From CAXBDP01 sp041689935 (GTDB lineage Bacteria; Bacteroidota; Bacteroidia; Cytophagales; Cyclobacteriaceae): DNA of 64,000 nucleotides. The notes beneath the pieces were generated by a model that was not told the origin of the DNA, searched no databases, and worked only from the letters and a program-made list of their open reading frames with translations. Each line of letters starts with the position of its first letter. The stretch's first letter is position 1. Of the stretch, positions 35,217 to 43,120 are shown piece by piece. Both the position numbers and the translations under genes were made by a program. Location: positions 1 to 64,000 of the forward strand of contig JBDNFI010000091.1 in the NCBI GenBank assembly GCA_041689935.1, written 5' to 3'.

Positions 35217-36319
35217 CCACCTTTCTTTATATAGCTATAATTGCCGTTTCCATTACCGCATTTGTAGATTTTCTGTTGATTCTTCTTTGGAAATCAGTCC
35301 CATCGAAACTTCCTATCCATTTCACGGCCTTTCCTCATATTTCCATTTTAATAGCTGCCCGAAACGAAGAGCAAAACATTAGACAATGCATTGATTCGCT
35401 TCTTGCCCAAGATTATCCTTTAGAAAAAATGGAAATCCTAGTTGGAAACGATGGCTCAGAAGATAATACACTGGAGATACTTTTGAGCCTAAAGAACAGT
35501 CATCCAACTATTAAGGTGATAAATATTACCACGCAGCTTGGTACAGCCAAAGGGAAAGCCAACGTTCTGGCCCAGCTGGCACAAAAGGCAAGTGGAGAGT
35601 ATTTTCTTATTACAGATGCGGATGTGGTTCAGCCCAACACTTGGTGCAAATGGATGACTTGCAAAGCAATGGAAGGGTTCGATTTAGTCACAGGCATGAC
35701 GGTAGTTCGAGGGGATGCATTTTTCTCGACCATGCAGCGCATCGATTGGGTGCTGGCTCTGGGAATGGTGAAAGTGGTGAGCGACTTGGGGAAACCGATT
35801 ACAAGTATGGGAAATAATATGCTGATAAAAAGAGCCGCTTATGAGCAAACAGGTGGGTATCATCAAATGCCGTTTAGCATTACAGAAGATTTTCAGCTAT
35901 TTAGTAAAGTGGTAGAAGCGGGAGGGAAAACCATAAATTTGATGCAGACTGAAGTGACTGGCTTTACGCATCCTATTGGCACTTTTACCAAATTACTACA
36001 TCAGCGTAAGCGATGGATGACTGGTGCAGTCCAATTGCCGTTTGTGATGGTGTTCGCCTTATTAATTCAAGCGTTATTTTTCCCAGTTATCATCTTTTTG
36101 GCCTTTCAAAATATAGTATTGGGCTTAGGGATTTTAGGTGGTAAAGTTTTATTTCAATCTATATTTATCAGGAAAATAGCTAAGAGCATTTCTGTAAGCA
36201 CTTCTTGGTGGAGTTTATGGCTTTTTGAGTTTTATTCGGCGTGCTTATCTTTATCTTTGATGCTTTTCTACATATTGCCGATATCGCCGGTTTGGAAAGG
36301 CCGAAAGTATAAGGTATAA
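35213..36319 (+). CDS. Family 2 glycosyltransferase, membrane-anchored (second copy)
   Basis: The 368-residue protein has an N-terminal transmembrane helix, a GT2 core with SILIAARNEEQNIRQCI (residues ~43-59), VGNDGSEDNT, the DxD in LITDADVVQP, SITEDFQLF and HQRKRWMTGA, then three C-terminal hydrophobic segments. It resembles the GT2 at 31945 in layout, so the cluster has two processive-type enzymes around a deacetylase, typical of an exopolysaccharide or glycolipid pathway. The polymer is unknown. Confidence 0.88.
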   Translation: MTTFLYIAIIAVSITAFVDFLLILLWKSVPSKLPIHFTAFPHISILIAARNEEQNIRQCIDSLLAQDYPLEKMEILVGNDGSEDNTLEILLSLKNSHPTIKVINITTQLGTAKGKANVLAQLAQKASGEYFLITDADVVQPNTWCKWMTCKAMEGFDLVTGMTVVRGDAFFSTMQRIDWVLALGMVKVVSDLGKPITSMGNNMLIKRAAYEQTGGYHQMPFSITEDFQLFSKVVEAGGKTINLMQTEVTGFTHPIGTFTKLLHQRKRWMTGAVQLPFVMVFALLIQALFFPVIIFLAFQNIVLGLGILGGKVLFQSIFIRKIAKSISVSTSWWSLWLFEFYSACLSLSLMLFYILPISPVWKGRKYKV

Positions 36320-36338
36320 GGCCCTACATTTTGAGAAT

Positions 36339-37118
36339 ATGCAGTTGAATCCAATAATAGATACCCATTCGCACCTATATCATAAGCAGTTTCAGGAAGA
36401 TATGGACTTGGTTATCGCCAGAGCCAAGGAAGCTGGGCTCAGCGATATTTATTTACCAAATATCGATTTGGAATCTATCGAGCCGATGCTTCGATTGGAG
36501 GAAAAAGATCCTGATTTTTTTCATGCCGCTATGGGTTTGCATCCAAGCCATGTAGATGAAACCTTCGAGAAAGTACTTTATGAAATGGAAGCGTGGTTAT
36601 CTAAAAGAGATTTTGCAGCCATAGGTGAAGCTGGCATTGACTTGTATTGGGATAAGACATACGCTGAACAGCAAAAGGATGCATTGCGAACACAATGTGG
36701 CTGGGCGGCAAAATGGCAGAAACCTATCATCTTACATACAAGAGAGGCCACAGAAGAAACGATAGCGCTGATAGAAGATGAACTGAAAAAGCATACATTT
36801 CATGGAGTTTTTCATTGCTTTGGAGGAGATGCTATCCAAGCAAAAAAGATTATGGAAATGGGTTTTTATTTAGGAATTGGCGGAGTGGTTACGTTCAAAA
36901 ATACCAATTTACCAGATATATTGCGGGAGGTAGGAATGAGTAGGATCGTATTAGAAACGGATAGCCCGTATCTTGCCCCTATCCCATATCGAGGCAAAAG
37001 AAATGAAAGCTCTTATACAGCTTTTGTTGCCGATAAATTAGCAGATGTATATAATTGCAGCTTAGAAGAAATATGTCGGACAACAACAGAAAACGCCAAA
37101 AAGCTATACCAGGCTTAA
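36339..37118 (+). CDS. TatD family metal-dependent hydrolase
   Basis: The 259-residue TIM-barrel protein has the TatD metal ligands: IDTHSHLYH (HxH, residues ~7-15), IGEAGIDLYWD, ILHTREA, GVFHCFGGD and LETDSPYLAP. TatD enzymes are 3'-5' DNases/RNases or related phosphohydrolases. Its last 46 nt overlap the ansA start region. A GCGGGAGG copy at 36923-36930 reads Leu-Arg-Glu. Confidence 0.92.
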   Translation: MQLNPIIDTHSHLYHKQFQEDMDLVIARAKEAGLSDIYLPNIDLESIEPMLRLEEKDPDFFHAAMGLHPSHVDETFEKVLYEMEAWLSKRDFAAIGEAGIDLYWDKTYAEQQKDALRTQCGWAAKWQKPIILHTREATEETIALIEDELKKHTFHGVFHCFGGDAIQAKKIMEMGFYLGIGGVVTFKNTNLPDILREVGMSRIVLETDSPYLAPIPYRGKRNESSYTAFVADKLADVYNCSLEEICRTTTENAKKLYQA

Positions 37119-38203
37119 ATTACAAAATTGTGAATATTCGGACTCAAGCCATTGGTGCTGATAGTGGATCTATATTAATTATATATACAGGAGGGACTTT
37201 AGGCATGTCCTACGATGAAAACGGTTCACTTATCCCTTTCAATTTTGGAAAAGTGGTCGAAAAAATTCCTTCTTTAGAGTTTTTGAATCTCCGACTAACA
37301 GTAATATCCTTTCCCGAGCCGATAGATTCTTCCAATGTTTTACCGATACATTGGCAAAATATAGCCTACATCATCCATCATAATTACGATAGCTACGATG
37401 GCTTTGTGATCATACATGGTACCGATACGATGGCTTATAGTGCATCAGCATTAAGTTTTATGCTCGAAGGTCTTTCCAAACCTGTAATTTTCACGGGTGC
37501 GCAACTTCCAATTGAGATGGCAAGGACAGATGCAAGAGAGAATTTGGCGACTGCATTGGAGATTGCCGCAGAAAAAAAGATTGATGGGCAGCCACTAGTC
37601 AAAGAAGTTTGTATTTTTTTTAATCATATATTGCTTCGTGGAAACCGTTCAAAGAAAGTTCAAAGCTCGCAATTCGATGCTTTTGAGTCTGAAAATTACC
37701 CGAATTTGGCTGAGGCAGGGATAAAAATTGAGTACAATTTTTCCGCTTTGCAAGAGATAAAAAGCAAAAAGAAATTGAAAGTTCAAACCCAAATGAGCTC
37801 GGATGTCGGCCTATTAAAATTGTTTCCAGGAATCAATGAAGGTTTTGTAAATGCTGTATTAAATACGAAAGATTTGAAGGGGGTAGTTTTAGAAACATTT
37901 GGATCAGGAAATACACCTTCATATCCTTGGTTCTTAGGATGTTTGAAGAGAGCTATTGATAATGGTCTAGTTATTTTTAATGTGTCTCAATGTAACGGTG
38001 GGCAGGTATCGCATGGGAAATATGAAACCAGTAGTGCGTTAGAAAAGATGGGTGTAATTAGTGGATTGGATATTTCTGCTGAGGCAGCGATCACCAAAAT
38101 GATGTATTTGTTTGGAAAATATTCGGATACAGAAATGGTGAAAAAAGGCTTGCAATTTCCGTTAGTTGGCGAGATGTCAAAAAATGATTCTCACCTAAAA
38201 TAA
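37073..38203 (+). CDS. ansA: Type I (cytoplasmic) L-asparaginase
   Basis: The start is placed at 37073 (MSDNNRKRQKAIPG), inside the tatD gene. The 376-residue enzyme hydrolyses L-asparagine to aspartate and ammonia. The two threonine catalytic motifs are visible: LIIYTGGTLGMSYDE (residues ~35-49) and IHGTDTMAYSASALSFML (~113-130), plus FTGAQLPI and RGNRSKKVQSSQFDAF. No signal peptide is present, in line with the cytosolic AnsA type. Confidence 0.93.
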   Translation: MSDNNRKRQKAIPGLNYKIVNIRTQAIGADSGSILIIYTGGTLGMSYDENGSLIPFNFGKVVEKIPSLEFLNLRLTVISFPEPIDSSNVLPIHWQNIAYIIHHNYDSYDGFVIIHGTDTMAYSASALSFMLEGLSKPVIFTGAQLPIEMARTDARENLATALEIAAEKKIDGQPLVKEVCIFFNHILLRGNRSKKVQSSQFDAFESENYPNLAEAGIKIEYNFSALQEIKSKKKLKVQTQMSSDVGLLKLFPGINEGFVNAVLNTKDLKGVVLETFGSGNTPSYPWFLGCLKRAIDNGLVIFNVSQCNGGQVSHGKYETSSALEKMGVISGLDISAEAAITKMMYLFGKYSDTEMVKKGLQFPLVGEMSKNDSHLK

Positions 38204-38271
38204 ACGAAGTACTTGCATTGGGAGTAAATATGTAATTTATTTGTTCCGTTTCATTCGAAAGATGAAAATAA

Positions 38272-38358
38272 GGAGAGGTGTCCGAGTGGTTGAAGGAGCA
38301 CGCCTGGAAAGTGTGTATACTTGTAAGGGTATCGAGGGTTCGAATCCCTCTCTCTCCG
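38272..38358 (+). tRNA. tRNA-Ser (anticodon GGA)
   Basis: The 87-nt cloverleaf has a 7-bp acceptor stem (GGAGAGG pairing with TCTCTCC, one G-U), D arm, and an anticodon stem CACGC/GTGTG with loop CTGGAAA, placing anticodon GGA at 38306-38308. It has the long variable arm typical of serine tRNAs and a T arm with GAGGG TTCGAAT CCCTC. The discriminator is G and CCA is not encoded. It reads UCC and UCU. Confidence 0.95.
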
Positions 38359-38447
38359 CACAAATTGAAATTTTAGTTTCATTTGATTTTTGAAATAATT
38401 AACTTTAGAACCTTTTAACCTTAAAGCAGTCTACTAAAACTTAAACT

Positions 38448-39245
38448 ATGAAAAAGTTACTTGTCTTAATCACTTTTACGGGAGTATTAGCTTTCGGTTT
38501 CTCATCAGTAGCTTCGGCAGATACCGCCATTGCAAGCGCTGACATGGCGTTTACGGATGCCACATTATTACAAGATGGCTTATCTGATGAAGTAGCCGTC
38601 GAAGAACTAGGATTTCATCAAGTTGTAAAAGAGAAATTCATCGAAGGTGGATGGCAGTTCATGGGTATCGTACTTATTTGTTTGATCCTTGGTCTTGCAA
38701 TTTCCATCGAAAGAATCATCACGTTGAACTTAGCTACAACCAACACCAAGAAATTATTAGCTAGAGTAGAAGAAGCTCTTGAATCAGGAGGCGTTGAAAA
38801 AGCTAAAGATATTACCAAAGGAACAAGAGGTCCAGTGGCATCCATCTTTACGCAAGGTCTTATGAGAATGACAGAAGGCATAGAAATGGTTGAGAAGTCA
38901 ATCATCGCTTATGGCTCTGTAGAAATGGGACGTCTTGAAAAAGGACTTGTTTGGATTTCACTTATGATTTCCTTAGCTCCGATGCTTGGTTTCATGGGTA
39001 CGGTAATTGGTATGATCGAAGCCTTCGATACTATCGAAGCTGCCGGTGATATCTCTCCTGCACTTGTTGCTCGTGGTATTAAAATCGCTCTTTTGACTAC
39101 AGTTGCTGGTTTGATCGTTGCGGTAATTCTTCAGTTGTTCTACAACTACCTTGTGTCAAAAATTGATGGGTTGGTTAACGCAATGGAAGATGCGTCTATC
39201 TCCCTTGTCGACATCCTAGTAAGATACAACCTTACAAAGAAGTAA
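38448..39245 (+). CDS. exbB: MotA/TolQ/ExbB proton channel family protein
   Basis: The 265-residue inner-membrane protein has an N-terminal signal-like segment (SSVASADTA), a first membrane helix at about residues 70-90 and two more helices around 160-225 with LGFMGTVIGMIEAFDTIEAAG and IKIALLTTVAGLIVAVILQ, the conserved ExbB/TolQ pore region. With the ExbD genes downstream it uses the proton motive force to power TonB-type transport or a related process. It starts the operon exbB-hypothetical-exbD-exbD. Confidence 0.92.
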   Translation: MKKLLVLITFTGVLAFGFSSVASADTAIASADMAFTDATLLQDGLSDEVAVEELGFHQVVKEKFIEGGWQFMGIVLICLILGLAISIERIITLNLATTNTKKLLARVEEALESGGVEKAKDITKGTRGPVASIFTQGLMRMTEGIEMVEKSIIAYGSVEMGRLEKGLVWISLMISLAPMLGFMGTVIGMIEAFDTIEAAGDISPALVARGIKIALLTTVAGLIVAVILQLFYNYLVSKIDGLVNAMEDASISLVDILVRYNLTKK

Positions 39246-39272
39246 TATTCACCATCTAAATTAAACGTATTC

Positions 39273-39599
39273 ATGGAATCATTTATAGGTCCAGCACTTT
39301 ATATAACTTACGTACTAATTATCGTTGGTGCGGCTGCAGCTGTATTACTTCCACTGATCCAGTCTTTTAGTAACCCTAAGGAACTCCTAAAGTCAGGTAT
39401 TGGTGTAGTAGCTCTACTTGTTGTATTCTTTATAGCATACAGCATTTCTGGAGACGAAGTTCTTCCTTCTTATATAGACAGAGGCGTTGATGCCGGCTTG
39501 TCTAAAATGGTTGGAGGTATTATGACAATGATGTATATATTATTGTTTGGAGCACTTTTAGGAATTGTTTATACAGAAGTATCAAAAGCATTCAAATAA
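39273..39599 (+). CDS. Small membrane protein in the ExbB/ExbD operon
   Basis: The 108-residue protein has three hydrophobic segments (residues ~8-28, ~42-60 and ~80-102) with a short loop. Proteins of this type are found between exbB and exbD in many Bacteroidota genomes, but no function has been assigned that I know of. Its TAA shares a base with the exbD ATG, so it is tightly coupled. It may be an extra subunit of the motor complex. Confidence 0.75.
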   Translation: MESFIGPALYITYVLIIVGAAAAVLLPLIQSFSNPKELLKSGIGVVALLVVFFIAYSISGDEVLPSYIDRGVDAGLSKMVGGIMTMMYILLFGALLGIVYTEVSKAFK

Positions 39600-40165
39600 T
39601 GGCAAAAAGCAGAAATCGTGGAAGCCAAGATATAAACTCAGGATCGATGGCAGATATTGCCTTCCTTCTCTTGATTTTCTTTCTTGTAACAACCACAATC
39701 GCATCCGATAAGGGCTTGCCTTTAGTATTGCCGCCCAAGCAGGATCCGAACGAACCACCGCCAGAGGTGGAATTTAATCAGAGAAACATTTTTAAAATAC
39801 TTATCAACTCCCAAGATCAATTGCTTGTGGAAGATGAGCCTTTAGAAGATATTAGTCTGATTAAAGATCAAATAAAAACGTTTCTTACGAACAACGGACA
39901 AGATCCTGCCTCTTCAGATAGCCCTAAAGATGCTGTAGTTTCTCTTAAAACAGATAGAGGAACTAGCTATGATGTCTACATTCAGGTGTACGATGTAATC
40001 TTATCGGCATATAACGAGTGCTACGGTGAGAGAGTTGGGTTAACTGCTGATCAGTTTAGAAACCTCGACTTAAGAAATCCCAGAGAACGAGCAATGTATG
40101 ATGAAGCTCGATTGGATTTTCCTAGAAATATATCCATTGCAGAACCAACTAAAATTGGAGGTTAG
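39599..40165 (+). CDS. exbD: ExbD/TolR-type biopolymer transport protein
   Basis: The 188-residue protein has one N-terminal membrane helix with the ExbD core MADIAFLLLIFFLVTTTI (residues ~17-34), in which the Asp is the proton-carrying residue. The periplasmic part is longer than in E. coli ExbD, with VVSLKTDRGTSYDVYIQVYD. It overlaps the preceding small membrane gene by one base and is followed 2 nt later by a second exbD. Two different ExbD proteins per ExbB is common in Bacteroidota. Confidence 0.92.
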   Translation: MAKSRNRGSQDINSGSMADIAFLLLIFFLVTTTIASDKGLPLVLPPKQDPNEPPPEVEFNQRNIFKILINSQDQLLVEDEPLEDISLIKDQIKTFLTNNGQDPASSDSPKDAVVSLKTDRGTSYDVYIQVYDVILSAYNECYGERVGLTADQFRNLDLRNPRERAMYDEARLDFPRNISIAEPTKIGG

Positions 40166-40167
40166 CC

Positions 40168-40629
40168 ATGTCAAAGTTTAAAAAGAAATCGAAAGCAGAT
40201 ACTAATATTCCTACGGCTGCATTGCCGGATATTATCTTTATGCTTCTGTTCTTTTTCATGGTAACTACCGTGTTGAGGGAAACAGATATTCTCGTGAATC
40301 AAAAAGTACCGAAGGTAGAACAGCTCACTAAATTGGAGAAAAAGTCATTGGTTAGTTACATTTATATAGGGGAACCTAAAAACCCAGCTATATATGGGAC
40401 TGAGCCAAGAATCCAGTTAAATGATGTGCTAGCAGATCCTTCGGATATAATACTTTTTGTTCAACAAGAAAAGGATAAATTGGACGAGATAGAGAGAGAT
40501 CAAATAACCATTGCTATGAAAGTGGATATTGAAACCAAAATGGGAATCATATCCGATGTTCAGCAAGAGTTACGAGAAGCGAGCGCACTTAAGCTGCTCT
40601 ATACGTCAGTTCCAAAGCTTATTAAATAG
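40168..40629 (+). CDS. exbD: Second ExbD/TolR-type biopolymer transport protein
   Basis: The 153-residue protein has the ExbD helix LPDIIFMLLFFFMVTTVL (residues ~19-36) with the conserved Asp, and a shorter periplasmic part. It differs from the first ExbD in length and sequence, so the two probably form a mixed dimer in the ExbB pentamer. It is the last gene of the operon, followed by an intrinsic terminator at 40646-40679. Confidence 0.92.
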   Translation: MSKFKKKSKADTNIPTAALPDIIFMLLFFFMVTTVLRETDILVNQKVPKVEQLTKLEKKSLVSYIYIGEPKNPAIYGTEPRIQLNDVLADPSDIILFVQQEKDKLDEIERDQITIAMKVDIETKMGIISDVQQELREASALKLLYTSVPKLIK

Positions 40630-40645
40630 ATAAATCAACCATAAT

Positions 40646-40679
40646 AAAAAGTCTTCCCATATTAGGGAAGACTTTTTTT
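40646..40679 (+). terminator. Intrinsic terminator of the exbB-exbD operon
   Basis: Arms AGTCTTCCC and GGGAAGACT enclose a 6-nt loop and are followed by seven T residues, 17 nt after the second exbD stop and just before the MFS gene. Confidence 0.9.
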
Positions 40680-40681
40680 AT

Positions 40682-41992
40682 ATGACCCAAATGGTAAATA
40701 AAAAGAAGCAGGTTAATGGCTGGGTTATGTATGACTGGGCAAACTCAGTGTATAGCTTAGTAATTACTTCTACTATTTTTCCCATTTACTTCAATAATGT
40801 AACCTCTACGGACGAATCAGATAAAGTAATTTTTTTCGGAATTGAAGTGATCAATACTGTTTTATATTCTTATTCCCTTTCTGCCTCATTTTTGATTATT
40901 GCTTTTTTATCCCCGCTCTTATCCGGTATGGCCGATTATGGTGGGAAAAAATTAAGCTTCCTTAAATTCTTTGCCTATTTGGGCTCTGCATCTTGTTTCC
41001 TCCTTTATTTCTTTGATGGTTCTAGTGTAGAATATGGAATAATATTAGCCGCGATGGCAAGCATTGGCTATGCTGGATCAATAGTATTTTACAATGCCTA
41101 TCTACCTGAAATTACAACTCCTGATAAGTTTGATTTTGTAAGTGCTAAGGGATTCTCTTTGGGCTATATAGGTAGTGTAATAATGCTAATAGTAAATCTG
41201 GCAATGATTAGCAGTCCAGAAACCTTTGGGCTAGCAGATGCTGGTGAAGCCTCTCGTATATCTTTTCTGATGGTAGGAGTATGGTGGGCAGGTTTCGCTC
41301 AAATAACCTTTGCTAGGCTCCCCAATAATCCGCACGGCAGAAAGCCAGAGGGGAGTTTATTCAAAAAAGGATATAGAGAGATTCGAAAGGTATTCGAAAG
41401 TCTAAGGGAGTTAGACACGATGAAGAGATTTCTCTTGTCCTTCTTCTTTTATTCGATGGGAGTACAAACCACCATGTATTTAGCAGCCAGCTTTGGTGAT
41501 AAAGAATTGAAACTTTCCGGCGATCAATTAATCCTGACTGTTTTGATTATTCAGCTAGTGGCAATTATGGGCTCCTATTTATTTGCCTACCTATCTAGAC
41601 TAAAAGGAAATAAATTGAGCTTGCAAGTGATGATAATCATTTGGATTGGAATCTGTATTTTGGCTTACTTTGTTTACACACCCACAGAATTTTACATCCT
41701 TGCGTTTCTTGTTGGGATGGTCATGGGAGGTATTCAATCCCTATCCCGAGCTACCTTCTCTAAATTGATTCCTGCAAATACAATTGATAATACCTCATAC
41801 TTCAGCTTTTTTGACGTAGCTGAGAAATTGGCCATTGTAATAGGCACTTTTTCTTATGGGATGATTGAGCAATTAACTGGCAGTATGCGCAATAGTACGG
41901 TAGCTCTAGGATCCTTCTTTGTGCTAGGCTTTATCTTCCTTTGGTTTACAAAAATGCCCAAAGCTCAATTGGTAAAGAATAAGTTTTCCTAA
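40682..41992 (+). CDS. UMF1-family MFS transporter
   Basis: The 436-residue protein has about twelve transmembrane helices. The N-terminal WVMYDWANSVYSLVITSTIFP and GGIQSLSRATFSKLIP match the UMF1/Atg22-like branch of the MFS. The substrate in bacteria is unknown; efflux of amino acids or drugs has been proposed for relatives. It starts 2 nt after the exbD terminator and ends before a bidirectional terminator, so it is a single-gene unit. Confidence 0.88.
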   Translation: MTQMVNKKKQVNGWVMYDWANSVYSLVITSTIFPIYFNNVTSTDESDKVIFFGIEVINTVLYSYSLSASFLIIAFLSPLLSGMADYGGKKLSFLKFFAYLGSASCFLLYFFDGSSVEYGIILAAMASIGYAGSIVFYNAYLPEITTPDKFDFVSAKGFSLGYIGSVIMLIVNLAMISSPETFGLADAGEASRISFLMVGVWWAGFAQITFARLPNNPHGRKPEGSLFKKGYREIRKVFESLRELDTMKRFLLSFFFYSMGVQTTMYLAASFGDKELKLSGDQLILTVLIIQLVAIMGSYLFAYLSRLKGNKLSLQVMIIIWIGICILAYFVYTPTEFYILAFLVGMVMGGIQSLSRATFSKLIPANTIDNTSYFSFFDVAEKLAIVIGTFSYGMIEQLTGSMRNSTVALGSFFVLGFIFLWFTKMPKAQLVKNKFS

Positions 41993-42120
41993 ATCCTCTT
42001 TTGGCACAAGCTTTGTCTTATCAGAATCAATTGTGACTGAGCGCGAATTCAAATCACATTTTCATTAATAATTAAACTTTTCGTGGGATTGATTCCCAAA
42101 TATTCATGGTTGTTGGTTGT

Positions 42121-42162
42121 AAAAAGAGCCTTTCTCCTTTAATAGAGAAAGGCTCTTTTTTA
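42121..42162. terminator. Bidirectional intrinsic terminator between MFS and DUF1573 genes
   Basis: A 16-bp inverted repeat (AAAAAGAGCCTTTCTC and its complement, 8-nt loop) ends in T runs on both strands and lies between the convergent genes. Confidence 0.9.
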
Positions 42163-42186
42163 TTTATGTATGCAGTTTTCAACGTT

Positions 42187-42933
42187 TTAATTGCCTCCTG
42201 TTTTCAACATAGACTGTGAGCCAATCTTTTCCACGATTTCGCCTGTTATGCTTATTCTAGTAAGCTCTTTACTGTTTGCTCCAAATAAAATTAATTCATC
42301 TTTGAAGTTACCAATCTTTTGAGCCAGTACTTGAAATTTTACCTCCCGCTCTTCACCAGGCTGTATTAAGCTTTGGGAACTTGGGTCGAGTCGGATGCAA
42401 TTACACGTAGATTTTATGGCTACGATGAGCACTCTGGCATCTTTTGGACTGGTTAGCTTAGCGGTAAATGGCACCCAAGAACCTTTTTCCATTTTACCCA
42501 AAATCATATCTGTATTGGCTGCCGTTAGTGTCTGATTTGTATTCTGTAGTTCTGAAGCAATGTTTGTAACGTTCCCTTTTACGTAGAGTACTATATTGCC
42601 ATTTTCCGCATTCGACCATACAGAAATACTTTTATTAAAAGCCCCAGGCCTATTTCGACTATCATATTCAGCTACAATTAATTCTGTTTCGCCAGGTTTT
42701 ATAGGCTCCTTGGTCCAAGTAGGCGTGGTGCATCCACAGCTGGCATTTACTCCTGATAGAATCAATGGGGCATTTCCGATGTTCTTAAATTTGAACTCAT
42801 GTCGAGCCAATGGACCCTCTGGAATTTCACCGAAGTTGTGAATTTCGGCTTCAAATTCAATCTTAGCTTGCGAAAACGCTGTGATTGCCAAAAAAATAAA
42901 TGTAAATAAGCTAATTGTGAATTTATTTTCCAT
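42187..42933 (-). CDS. DUF1573 domain secreted protein
   Basis: The 248-residue protein has a Sec signal peptide (cleavage near TAFSQA) and two Ig-like DUF1573 repeats: FEAEIHNFGEIPEGPLARHEF with ASCGCTTPTW (residues ~64-73), and a second with KSTCNCIRLD. The CGC/CNC cysteines after Ig-like strands are characteristic. DUF1573 proteins are abundant in Bacteroidota, function unknown. It is divergent from the E1 gene with 187 nt between. A GCGGGAGG copy at 42342-42349 reads Arg-Glu. Confidence 0.85.
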   Translation of the reverse strand: MENKFTISLFTFIFLAITAFSQAKIEFEAEIHNFGEIPEGPLARHEFKFKNIGNAPLILSGVNASCGCTTPTWTKEPIKPGETELIVAEYDSRNRPGAFNKSISVWSNAENGNIVLYVKGNVTNIASELQNTNQTLTAANTDMILGKMEKGSWVPFTAKLTSPKDARVLIVAIKSTCNCIRLDPSSQSLIQPGEEREVKFQVLAQKIGNFKDELILFGANSKELTRISITGEIVEKIGSQSMLKTGGN

Positions 42934-43120
42934 GTCAATATTATTTTGTGCTAAATGTTGGGACTACAAATATAAATGGAATGTTTGGGAAAATGCCAAA
43001 TTCTAAATATTTACAATATTTCTCTTAACGGTTCTACTTGATAGAGGTGAAATTTTTGGCTATTTTTGAGGACGATGAGTAATCGATACAAAATTTTATT
43101 CTGATTAACGAAAGGAAATT